6,307 nt of DNA from Bacteroidales bacterium (GTDB lineage: Bacteria; Bacteroidota; Bacteroidia; Bacteroidales; UBA12481): the NCBI GenBank assembly GCA_028707745.1, contig JAQWAJ010000111.1, forward strand, positions 1 through 6,307, in the 5' to 3' direction. A program made the translations under genes and the position numbers. The notes below the pieces were generated by a model. That model searched no databases. It had not been told where the DNA came from and worked only from the letters and a program-made list of their open reading frames with translations. Shown piece by piece: positions 1-6,307 of this stretch (its first letter is position 1; the number at the start of each line of letters is the position of its first letter).

Positions 1-10
1 TTTAAACTTA

Positions 11-18
11 TATCTTTC
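11..18 (+). promoter_or_regulatory. Possible -7 promoter element for the receptor gene
   Basis: TATCTTTC matches the Bacteroidota -7 consensus TAnnTTTG at all defined positions except the last. It would place a transcription start near position 25 and give a leader of roughly 25 bases before the GTG at 51. The matching -33 TTTG element would lie upstream of the window, so the promoter cannot be confirmed here. A second near-match (TA, three bases, TTTG) at 42-50 runs into the start codon and is less likely. Confidence 0.25.
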
Positions 19-50
19 CAATATTGTTACAACCTGCAAACTAAAATTTG

Positions 51-2456
51 GTGAAAATTAAAATTCAGTCATATAATTCTTTTTCTCTTATCACTTTGCT
101 GATGTTTGTTTGGTTAGCAATACCCGCTAACGCCCAGGAAAAGCTCCCGCTGACCGGGATTGTCAGGAACAGTTCAACCGGAGAACCGCTCACCGGAGCA
201 TCGGTTTATTCATTAACCGATAAAAAAAATACGGCTACCGATGATATGGGCCGATGGAAACTGACCCTGTCACCCGGATGGCAAACCCTGATCACGACAC
301 ATCTGGGCTTTCAAACAGACACGCTCAGGTTCGAACACCATTCAGAACGACCGATATCGATTTTACTGAAACCTATCACGGTCAAGATCTCTGATATCGA
401 GGTCAGGGGCCATACCCAGGCACTCCGGATCAACAACCCCACGCCGGGCATGGTCACGATACCGGCCGGTGAATTCCGGAAGATCCCTTCCCTGTTGGGA
501 GAATCCGACCCACTGAATGCCCTGCGGAGCCTTCCCGGGATCCAATCGGTAGGCGAAGGCAGCGGCTACCTGCATATTCGTGGCGGCAGTGCCGACCAAA
601 ACCTGATTTTGCTTGATGGAGCCGTTTTATATAATCCAACTCATCTTTTAGGGCTTTTCAGCACGTTTAACTCATCCATTGTCGATTCAGTTTCAGTGTT
701 CAAGGGCAGCATCCCGGCACAATATGGCGGTCGGCTGGCATCCGTGATCAATATTTACACACAGGATGGCGATTTCCGCAAATTCGGCGGTGAAGTTTCT
801 GCCGGATTGGTATCCTCACGCATCATGGTTGAAGGACCTGTCGTGAAAGATAAATTGTCATTCCAAATCGCTGCCCGGCGAACTCTCCTCGATCTCCTGG
901 CCAATGCGCTGATCCCTGACAGCTCTGAATTTGCCGGATCGACCTACTTTTTCGAGGATTTCAATGCCAGGCTCTCCTGGAGGGTGAATCCGCGTAACCG
1001 GATCAGTTTATCCGGATATTACGGCGACGATCATTTCAAACTGTCAGATACCGGTTTCCGGTTTTATACCGATATGAAGTGGAGCAACCGCTCGGTCTCA
1101 GCTTTGTGGGATTACCAGATCCGGCCCGGATTAACCCTGAACAGCGGGATCACCTGGTCGGGCTACCATTTTGCCTTTGATATGACGCAGAATGTCTATC
1201 ACATGAACATCGTCAACGGAATCAGCCAGCTCCGGATGTTTTCATCGGCCGTTTTTACCCCTACAAAAGATTTAAAAATCCGCGCTGGTGCTGAGGCTGT
1301 CCTTTATCGGTTTGATCCGGTTGTCACTCAGGCCCAGGGTGCCTATAATGAGGTTGAAATGCGCGATCCTTATGCCCTTCGCTCCCGGGAATACGCGCTG
1401 TTTGCCGAAGCCACCTGGAACCCCAAAGTAGTGCTGTTGCCGCAAATCAGCTTGGGTATCAGAACATTCCGGTTCAATCAGGTGGGACCTTTCATCAGCT
1501 ATATCGGTAAAGGAAATAATCCCCGTTCCGACAGTCTGGTTTATGACAACGGCGAACGGATCGCCTCTTGGAATGGGCTGGAGCCCAGACTGGCTGTGAC
1601 TTTATCACCGTTTGAACATCATCAGGTTAAATTTGCTGCCAGCTTCCAGTACCAACCGGTTCACATGGTACCCTTTTCGCAGGCTTCGCTGCCAATCGAC
1701 CTCTGGGTATCCTCCACATCCGCATTGCCGCCACAGCGCGGAACATCGCTATCCCTCGGATGGTACACCGATGATGATGATAAAGGTTGGGATGCGTACA
1801 TTGAAGGATTCTGGCGAATACTCGACCAACAGGTCGAGCTGAAGTCGGATATCCGGTTTCTCGACTATATCAAAGGCAATTTCGATAAACAGTTTACCAT
1901 GGGCACAGGCGAAACTTATGGATTCGAATTCATGCTGCGTAAATCCTCGGGACGCAACCGCGGGTGGATCGGATATACCTGGTCGAAAGCGATCCGGTAC
2001 TTCCCCGAGCTCAATAACGGAAAGCCCTTCTATGCCCGTCACGATCGCCGTCACGACTTCAATCTGGTCTATCAGAGAACCATGAAAAAAGAGTGGCTCA
2101 TGGCAGTGCAGTTTGTGTATGCTACGGGTCAACCCGGAATCATCCCCGAGGGGCTCTACTTTTTCGGAGGCAATGCCATCAACTCATACACCGGCATGAG
2201 TTCGTACCGGTTTCCGGCATACCACCGGATGGACATCAGCTTTACGCGAAACCCGCCCGCAGGGCCCCGCGAAAAACCGGATAAATTACAGTCAACCTGG
2301 AGTTTTGGTGTGTACAATTTATATAACCGATTAAATCCTTTTCTGATTTATTATGATGCAAAATGGGATTCTGAAACGAACCTTTACACAGCCCGGAGCC
2401 GGCAGATTTCACTGTTGCCGTTGGTTCCGTTCGTTACGTGGACAGGCCGGTTTTAG
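51..2456 (+). CDS. TonB-dependent outer-membrane receptor with N-terminal carboxypeptidase-regulatory-like domain
   Basis: An outer-membrane beta-barrel that would import a ligand using energy from TonB-ExbB-ExbD. Counting from GTG at 51 (801 residues), residues 1-28 are a signal peptide: KIKI basic end, hydrophobic core, predicted cleavage after ANA before QEK. Residues about 33-110 form a carboxypeptidase-regulatory-like beta-sandwich (GIVRNSSTGEPLTGASV, then TDDMGRW), typical of Bacteroidota receptors. The plug spans about 130-240, with LGESDPL (149-155), IRGG (176-179), LLDG (187-190) and AQYGGRLAS (223-231). The remainder is the barrel, ending in VTWTGRF with the terminal Phe expected of BAM substrates. 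A TAA at 42-44 bars any earlier start, so the choices are TTG 48, GTG 51 or ATG 102; the ATG would cut into the signal peptide. The DUF4249 gene follows after 13 bases. There is no SusD-like gene, so this is not a classic SusC/SusD pair. Family assignment is firm; the substrate is unknown. Confidence 0.93.
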   Translation: MKIKIQSYNSFSLITLLMFVWLAIPANAQEKLPLTGIVRNSSTGEPLTGASVYSLTDKKNTATDDMGRWKLTLSPGWQTLITTHLGFQTDTLRFEHHSERPISILLKPITVKISDIEVRGHTQALRINNPTPGMVTIPAGEFRKIPSLLGESDPLNALRSLPGIQSVGEGSGYLHIRGGSADQNLILLDGAVLYNPTHLLGLFSTFNSSIVDSVSVFKGSIPAQYGGRLASVINIYTQDGDFRKFGGEVSAGLVSSRIMVEGPVVKDKLSFQIAARRTLLDLLANALIPDSSEFAGSTYFFEDFNARLSWRVNPRNRISLSGYYGDDHFKLSDTGFRFYTDMKWSNRSVSALWDYQIRPGLTLNSGITWSGYHFAFDMTQNVYHMNIVNGISQLRMFSSAVFTPTKDLKIRAGAEAVLYRFDPVVTQAQGAYNEVEMRDPYALRSREYALFAEATWNPKVVLLPQISLGIRTFRFNQVGPFISYIGKGNNPRSDSLVYDNGERIASWNGLEPRLAVTLSPFEHHQVKFAASFQYQPVHMVPFSQASLPIDLWVSSTSALPPQRGTSLSLGWYTDDDDKGWDAYIEGFWRILDQQVELKSDIRFLDYIKGNFDKQFTMGTGETYGFEFMLRKSSGRNRGWIGYTWSKAIRYFPELNNGKPFYARHDRRHDFNLVYQRTMKKEWLMAVQFVYATGQPGIIPEGLYFFGGNAINSYTGMSSYRFPAYHRMDISFTRNPPAGPREKPDKLQSTWSFGVYNLYNRLNPFLIYYDAKWDSETNLYTARSRQISLLPLVPFVTWTGRF

Positions 2457-2469
2457 GGGCACAATCCTG

Positions 2470-3303
2470 ATGGCAGGATTGCTGTTTGCGCTCGGTATGA
2501 CGGGATGCATCAGTGATATTGCCATTGAACAGGATGAGGGCCAGGTACGCTTTGTCATCGAAGGAGAGATCGACAGCGGCAACTTTGCCAGGGTGCTGGT
2601 CTCCCGGTCGCAACCGTTCTTCAGCACTTTCGGAACCAGCGACCTGATCAGTCTGGTCGTGGATAATGCTCAGGTGTTTCTGTCAGATGGAGGTACCACT
2701 GAACAACTACAGTTTGTGGTCGATACATTTTATACCAAAGTGCCTGTTTACCGCAGCTTCAGGATGAAAGGAGAGACCGGAAAGATTTATACGCTCACGG
2801 TAAATATCGGTGAAAATGTATATGTAGCCACAGACACCCTTCGACCAGGCATACGGCCCGATTCCATCGTGGCAGTGCCATCCGGAGAAAACAGCAACCA
2901 GTATTTCCTCCACTACCGGATCTCCGATCCACCTGAATATGGCAATTGCTATAGTATCAGTCTTAAACGAATCGGGCGCGATGATGATTACCTGAATGCC
3001 CCGATGGTGCTGTTCAACGACGAATTATTCAACGGAGAAGTGTGGGAAGCTCCACTTTTTTTGCCGAGCTCAAATTTTCTAACCGACCGGAATATCTATT
3101 TCAACAAAGACGAAACCGTAGTGGTTAAAACCCGTGTAATTAGTCGTAAAGCCTATGATATCATGGAGATTGCGGGCTATCAGTCGCTGATGGTGTTTAA
3201 TCCCTTCCAGAACGGTCAACCCGTACCAACCAACTTTTCTGGAGATGTTCTGGGTATCTGGGGCACATACGGAGTCCATCTGGATACCATAAATATCAGA
3301 TAA
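2470..3303 (+). CDS. DUF4249 family lipoprotein, probable partner of the receptor
   Basis: This 277-residue protein has the DUF4249 layout: a lipobox-like end to a signal sequence (GMTGC, Cys13), then RFVIEGEIDSG, LVSRSQPFF and VDNAQVFLSDG near the N-terminus, a central beta-rich part (RPDSIVAVPSG), and a C-terminal NPFQNG...SGDVLGIWGTYGV segment resembling the family's usual closing motif. DUF4249 genes commonly sit directly downstream of TonB-dependent receptors in Bacteroidota; their molecular role is not established. An accessory role in substrate capture or assembly at the outer membrane is inference. The start is set at ATG 2470, 13 bases after the receptor stop, which suggests co-transcription and possibly translational coupling. 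The frame is open upstream to 2353, but that start would overlap the receptor by 104 bases and put about 50 residues before the lipid Cys. From ATG 2470 the signal peptide is oddly short (12 residues) and has no basic residue. Confidence 0.85.
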   Translation: MAGLLFALGMTGCISDIAIEQDEGQVRFVIEGEIDSGNFARVLVSRSQPFFSTFGTSDLISLVVDNAQVFLSDGGTTEQLQFVVDTFYTKVPVYRSFRMKGETGKIYTLTVNIGENVYVATDTLRPGIRPDSIVAVPSGENSNQYFLHYRISDPPEYGNCYSISLKRIGRDDDYLNAPMVLFNDELFNGEVWEAPLFLPSSNFLTDRNIYFNKDETVVVKTRVISRKAYDIMEIAGYQSLMVFNPFQNGQPVPTNFSGDVLGIWGTYGVHLDTINIR

Positions 3304-3305
3304 TC

Positions 3306-3320
3306 TTAGTATTTTAGTAT
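3306..3320 (+). repeat. Tandem TTAGTAT repeat in the intergenic spacer
   Basis: TTAGTAT occurs at 3306-3312 and 3314-3320, an 8-base period with one T between the copies. It lies in the 38-base gap before the lipocalin-like gene. It may be only AT-rich leader sequence, or it may overlap a weak promoter (see 3310-3317). Confidence 0.5.
3310..3317 (+). promoter_or_regulatory. Weak candidate -7 element before the lipocalin-like gene
   Basis: TATTTTAG differs from TAnnTTTG at one defined position and lies 24 bases upstream of ATG 3342, a workable distance. No TTTG -33 element is visible at the expected distance upstream, so it may only be AT-rich leader. If real, it would let the small lipoprotein be expressed independently of the receptor genes. 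Confidence 0.15.
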
Positions 3321-3341
3321 CATAATTAAAACCTCTTGTCT

Positions 3342-3812
3342 ATGAAAACCAAAACATTTTTTTTCTGCCTGGGATTGTGCCTGTTCACTGTAGTTGGATG
3401 CAAATCCACCAGTGATAATGAAGACTCAAACCTGCCGGGTACCTGGGATATCACAAAATATTCCGGTAACCAATATGTGAACGGCATTGTTGACCCTGAA
3501 GAAGCTATCCTGATGGAGGATATGGGTACGATGACTTTCAAAGAAGACGGTTCCGGCCAATACTCTATTAAAGATTCCACGAACACGCAGTATTCGGGAT
3601 CTTTTGATTGGTTTGAGAAAGGGGATAAACTCTACATGGATCTGATCTTCGCTGCCGATACACTGACAACCGACAACTTTGCCATCGCATGGGATGTTAA
3701 AACCAATACTGCTACCGATCAGGTTTGGACAGCTGAAGTTACCATGGTTAATGAAGGTGATGAAACGACGACCAACCGGATGGCTTATGAGGTGATTTTA
3801 AAAAAGAAATAA
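3342..3812 (+). CDS. Small lipocalin-like lipoprotein
   Basis: A 156-residue predicted lipoprotein. The N-terminus MKTKTFFFCLGLCLFTVVGC is a textbook lipoprotein signal peptide: basic start, hydrophobic core, lipobox VVGC with Cys20 as the acylated residue. The acidic stretch after it (STSDNEDSN) could serve as a linker or surface-export signal, as in many Bacteroidota lipoproteins. The mature part opens with LPGTWDITKYSG and continues with MTFKEDGSGQYSI, YSGSFDWFEKGDKLYMDL and a terminal beta strand ending in KKK. This pattern (G-x-W opening, then F-x-x-DG-x-G-x-Y and W-x-x-x-G-D-x-L) is typical of the small lipocalin-like barrels common in Bacteroidota. ATG 3342 is preferred over in-frame TTG 3336. 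It lies 38 bases after the DUF4249 stop and is probably the last gene of the receptor unit. No ligand or function can be read; the lipoprotein call is firm, the fold moderately so. Confidence 0.8.
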   Translation: MKTKTFFFCLGLCLFTVVGCKSTSDNEDSNLPGTWDITKYSGNQYVNGIVDPEEAILMEDMGTMTFKEDGSGQYSIKDSTNTQYSGSFDWFEKGDKLYMDLIFAADTLTTDNFAIAWDVKTNTATDQVWTAEVTMVNEGDETTTNRMAYEVILKKK

Positions 3813-3839
3813 AAACCACTCTCAGGAAAACTGTACATG

Positions 3840-3871
3840 AAAAGGCCGGCTTTATCGCTGTCCTTTTTTTT
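3840..3871 (+). terminator. Rho-independent terminator of the receptor/lipoprotein unit
   Basis: The arm AAAAGG (3840-3845) pairs with CCTTTT (3862-3867). After one C/U mismatch, CGGC (3847-3850) pairs with GCTG (3857-3860) including one G-U pair, closing a six-base loop TTTATC. An uninterrupted run of eight T (3864-3871) follows. It lies 27 bases after the lipocalin-like stop and overlaps the stop codon of the convergent gene. Read on the minus strand the outer stem persists but only four T follow and the G-U becomes A-C, so any termination there should be weaker. Confidence 0.7.
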
Positions 3872-4571
3872 ATGCCTCATTTTTTTTCTCCCGCTCCTCC
3901 TTGTCGCGGGCTCCCGCAATCTTCAATATTTTCCGGGTATCAATAATATTCGTGATGAACAGGATCACACAGGCGAATGCCGACAGATACAAAATAGATC
4001 CTTTTACCAGCACCTCCAGGATCAGAATCAGCGACACCACGATTCGTGCTTCGGTAGGGCCCAGAAAACCGGAATCGATAGAATATTGATCGGTGATTTT
4101 ATAGCGTAACAGCGTGGTAACGATTTCCCATCCATAAAGCACGACAAAGCAGTAACCAAAAAGATCCCACGGAGAGCTTACATAAATCACAAACCCCAGC
4201 CCCATCAGGGTGATGCCCACCCAATCGATGGTCAGGTCAAGAGAGAAACCGTACCATTTGCGTTGTTTATTGCGGTAGTAAGCAATCCGGCCGTCAAGAG
4301 AATCACCGAACCAGCTGACCAGGAAACCGAGAACCCCTAACAACAGGTAGCCTGAGCCATAGTAATGCGCCAATACAAAACCGGCGAAAATGATGATGCT
4401 CCCAAAAAAACCAAGGGCAGTAAGCATATCAGAGCTGATCCATACAGGAATCCGCTCCACCAGGAACGCAATAAACCGTTGTTCGTACTTCTTAAGGACA
4501 TTCGTACGGCCTCTGTCTTTGGAGATTACAGTTAAAACATCGTTAATCGACTGCTTTTTATCCGGTTTCAT
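3870..4571 (-). CDS. CDP-alcohol phosphatidyltransferase family membrane enzyme
   Basis: A 233-residue integral inner-membrane enzyme of the family that moves a phosphatidyl or substituted phosphoryl group from a CDP-linked donor to an alcohol, releasing CMP. The signature is seen as Asp90-x2-Asp93-Gly94-x2-Ala97-Tyr98-x9-Gly108-x3-Asp112-x3-Asp116. The four aspartates that bind two metals and supply the base are all present. The usual Arg after the Ala is Tyr here. An N-terminal soluble and amphipathic segment (1-48, rich in Lys/Arg, leading into RIPVWISSDMLTALG) precedes about six membrane helices (roughly 50-70, 74-90, 117-133, 137-155, 176-190, 193-210). The C-terminal tail after 218 is highly charged. 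The length suits the family. The acceptor alcohol (glycerol phosphate, inositol, ethanolamine, serine or other) cannot be told, so no pgsA or pssA name is given. It is convergent to the lipoprotein unit and divergent from the kinase. ATG at 4571 is the first start before the conserved part. Confidence 0.85.
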   Translation of the reverse strand: MKPDKKQSINDVLTVISKDRGRTNVLKKYEQRFIAFLVERIPVWISSDMLTALGFFGSIIIFAGFVLAHYYGSGYLLLGVLGFLVSWFGDSLDGRIAYYRNKQRKWYGFSLDLTIDWVGITLMGLGFVIYVSSPWDLFGYCFVVLYGWEIVTTLLRYKITDQYSIDSGFLGPTEARIVVSLILILEVLVKGSILYLSAFACVILFITNIIDTRKILKIAGARDKEEREKKNEA

Positions 4572-4734
4572 GACGTGAATTTCAGAACAAGTACCTTAAG
4601 ATACACAATCTTTCATTGACCGGTTCATTGATCAAACTTTGTTTTACGAATCTGCCGCTTTTTCAAAAAATTGAATTGTTCCGGCACTTAACTGATTCAT
4701 TGTGATCCGTTTTCATTAACTTCACGGTCTGTTT
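4572..4734. promoter_or_regulatory. Divergent intergenic spacer carrying both promoters
   Basis: This 163-base AT-rich gap separates the divergent phosphatidyltransferase and kinase genes, so it should hold both promoters. On the minus strand, TATCTTAA (complement of 4596-4603) is a partial match to the TAnnTTTG -7 box about 25 bases before the start at 4571; the only nearby TTTG is about 29 bases further upstream, too far for a standard -33. On the plus strand, TAACTTCA (4717-4724) is a weaker match. The spacer also contains an 8-base palindrome TTGATCAA (4628-4635) and repeated TTCATT motifs listed separately. I see no small ORF or RNA gene in it. Confidence 0.4.
4612..4631 (+). repeat. Direct repeat TTCATTGA, two copies 12 bases apart
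   Basis: TTCATTGA is present at 4612-4619 and 4624-4631, separated by CCGG. The same TTCATT core recurs at 4696-4701 and 4712-4717 nearer the kinase start. Spacing of about one helical turn is compatible with a dimeric regulator's half-sites, but this is inference from four short matches in an AT-rich spacer. Confidence 0.5.
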
Positions 4735-6273
4735 ATGATTCAAGTTCAGCAAACAAAGAATATGGAAGATGCCCATGATCCCGGTTCTGATGAAGAGCTT
4801 AAGAAAACCCTTAATTTACTGGAAGTTATCCTAGGATCAATACCAAACGGGATTCTTCTTACCCATAGCAACGGAACCGTTCTTAAAGCCAATGCCAAAT
4901 TGGCGGAACTCTGGAAAATCCCTGAAAGTGTCCTCAGGTCATACGATCTGAACTCATTAATCCTTTTTTTACGGGAACAAGTAGTTGATTTTGTTGAGTT
5001 TGATGCCAGATTGAATAATTACAAGATGTCAGAATCAGAAACCTGGGATCTGATCCATTTCAAGGACGGACGGGTTTTTGAGAGCAGTTCAAAGCCATTC
5101 TGCCTTGACAACCTCACCACGGGAAGGGTATGGTCATTCACTGATATCACCAAAGCCAGTCATTTGGATAATGAATTGTGGACCCGGAAAAAATTATTGA
5201 GTGCCATCCTTGAGAATATTCCCGATCAGGTTTATTATAAAGACAGAAACAGTCGCTTCATCTTGTGCAACATGCCTGTTGCTCTCAATTGCGGAGCCAA
5301 TACCACTGAAGAAATGATCGGCAAGAGCGATTTCGATTTTTTTCCGCTTAATCTGGCAGAACAGTATTACCAGGATGAGCAACTCATTATGGAGTCAGGC
5401 CAGCCCCTGATCAATCATGAAGAGCTCTCCCGGAATAAAAAAAATGAAGCTGCCCGTTGGAATCATACAACGAAAATGCCCGTCAGGGATGCCGCCGGCC
5501 AGGTAATCGGGTTGGTCGGCATTAACCGTGACATCACGGAACGCAAAAAAGCCGAGCAGGACCTCAAGTTAACCAACGATGAACTGATCAAGTCAAATTC
5601 CGAAAAAGACAAGTTTTTCTCCATCATCGCGCATGACCTTCGCAGTCCGTTCAACTCATTGCTGGGCCTGACTAAGGTGTTGGCTGAGGAGTTGCCGTTT
5701 CTGACAATTGCCCAGATGCAGAAACTGGCCGGAAACCTGAATGACAGTGCTGAGAAACTGTTTAACCTGCTGGAAAACCTGCTGGAATGGTCGATGCTTC
5801 AACGCGACGTTTTCCCTTTTAATCCTAAGCCCTTCCTGATTTTTGATACGGTTGAACAGATTCTGGAACTGATGCACGAGGCCTCAGAGAAAAAAACGAT
5901 CGGAATCACCGTCGATATACCCAAAGATTTGAAAGCCACTGCTGATCAGCGCATGTTTGAAAGCCTGATCCGTAATCTGGTTTATAATTCGATTAAGTTT
6001 ACCCCCAGGGGAGGCAAAATCAATATTTCTGCAAAACCCCTGTCCGGCAAATCCGTTGAGATATCCGTACGCGACACGGGTATCGGGATGAATGATTATA
6101 TGGTCAGCAATCTTTTTCACCTAGATAACGTTCCCTGCCGGAAAGGTACAGAAGGAGAACCCAGCACCGGTCTCGGACTCATCATCTGCAAGGATTTTAT
6201 CGATAAACATGGCGGGAAAATCCAGGCCGAAAGCCAGGAAGGAAAAGGAACCACCATCCGTTTTACCCTGTAA
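4735..6273 (+). CDS. Cytoplasmic sensor histidine kinase with two PAS domains
   Basis: A 512-residue two-component sensor kinase that would autophosphorylate a His and pass the phosphate to a response regulator. Order: short coil (about 18-30); PAS 1 (about 28-140, ending RVWSFTDITK); PAS 2 of the PAS_4 type (about 153-268, NIPDQVYYKDRNSRFI to GLVGINRDITERKKAE); coiled linker (268-292); HisKA dimerisation domain with FFSIIAHDLRSPFNSLLG, phospho-acceptor His300; HATPase_c domain (about 400-512) with N-box RNLVYNSIKF (Asn414, Asn418), G1 box DTGIG (447-451), and G2 box STGLGL (477-482) before IICKDFIDKHGGKI. No membrane helix or signal peptide is seen, so the signal is probably cytosolic or sensed through PAS-bound ligand or cofactor; the ligand is unknown. 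There is no receiver domain and no response regulator within the window. ATG 4735 is used; in-frame ATG 4762, with an A-rich leader, would remove only nine residues and is equally compatible with the domains. Confidence 0.92.
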   Translation: MIQVQQTKNMEDAHDPGSDEELKKTLNLLEVILGSIPNGILLTHSNGTVLKANAKLAELWKIPESVLRSYDLNSLILFLREQVVDFVEFDARLNNYKMSESETWDLIHFKDGRVFESSSKPFCLDNLTTGRVWSFTDITKASHLDNELWTRKKLLSAILENIPDQVYYKDRNSRFILCNMPVALNCGANTTEEMIGKSDFDFFPLNLAEQYYQDEQLIMESGQPLINHEELSRNKKNEAARWNHTTKMPVRDAAGQVIGLVGINRDITERKKAEQDLKLTNDELIKSNSEKDKFFSIIAHDLRSPFNSLLGLTKVLAEELPFLTIAQMQKLAGNLNDSAEKLFNLLENLLEWSMLQRDVFPFNPKPFLIFDTVEQILELMHEASEKKTIGITVDIPKDLKATADQRMFESLIRNLVYNSIKFTPRGGKINISAKPLSGKSVEISVRDTGIGMNDYMVSNLFHLDNVPCRKGTEGEPSTGLGLIICKDFIDKHGGKIQAESQEGKGTTIRFTL

Positions 6274-6307
6274 ATACGGGGGCTGCCATTAGTCAGAAAC
6301 TGCTTGG

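Noticed and set aside
1749..2132. 127-codon open frame on the minus strand inside the receptor gene
   Set aside because: It lies wholly antisense to a well-supported barrel-coding region and shows no recognisable domain, signal peptide or start context. It is a reading-frame shadow.
2353..2469. Upstream extension of the DUF4249 frame into the receptor gene
   Set aside because: It would overlap the receptor by 104 bases and place about 50 residues before the lipidated Cys, incompatible with a lipoprotein signal peptide.
3326..3586. 86-codon minus-strand frame opposite the lipocalin-like gene
   Set aside because: Antisense to a gene with a clear lipoprotein signal and coherent domain; no independent support.
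3837..4109. 90-codon plus-strand frame starting with a signal-peptide-like hydrophobic stretch
   Set aside because: Its start sits in the terminator hairpin and its hydrophobic run comes from the T-rich terminator and the antisense of the phosphatidyltransferase tail. The rest has no family resemblance.
6153..6188. G2 box of the kinase reading STGLGL rather than GTGLGL, considered as a possible inactivation
   Set aside because: The remaining glycines and the N and G1 boxes are intact, and Ser at this position is common in related Bacteroidota kinases, so loss of activity is not supported.
6274..6307. Sequence after the kinase stop, examined for a terminator or a new gene start
   Set aside because: Only 34 bases remain and they show no hairpin with a T-run and no start with a readable frame.

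Overview
This 6.3 kb window looks like chromosomal DNA from a member of the Bacteroidota. The evidence is a TonB-dependent receptor with an N-terminal carboxypeptidase-regulatory-like domain followed directly by a DUF4249 lipoprotein gene, starts with A-rich leaders and no Shine-Dalgarno motif, and near-matches to the phylum's TAnnTTTG promoter element. Genus cannot be told from the sequence. I see no mobile element, tRNA, rRNA, CRISPR array or prophage gene.

Layout. Positions 51-3812 hold three plus-strand genes with short gaps (13 and 38 bases): an outer-membrane TonB-dependent receptor, a DUF4249 lipoprotein, and a small lipocalin-like lipoprotein. They end at a hairpin followed by eight T (3840-3871), which I read as a rho-independent terminator. 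All three products are exported, so the group is probably one cell-envelope unit: an energised outer-membrane channel plus surface or periplasmic lipoproteins. The cargo cannot be inferred.

Convergent to this unit, on the minus strand (4571-3870), is a CDP-alcohol phosphatidyltransferase family membrane enzyme that retains all four catalytic aspartates. A 163-base divergent spacer (4572-4734), which contains repeated TTCATT motifs, separates it from a plus-strand cytoplasmic sensor histidine kinase with two PAS domains (4735-6273). No response regulator gene is visible, so the kinase is an orphan as far as this window shows.

No clearly new system is evident. The points most worth a second look are the receptor/DUF4249/lipocalin-like set with unknown substrate, the very short and uncharged signal peptide of the DUF4249 protein, the repeats in the divergent spacer, the altered signature of the phosphatidyltransferase, and the marked excess of CCGG in the receptor gene.
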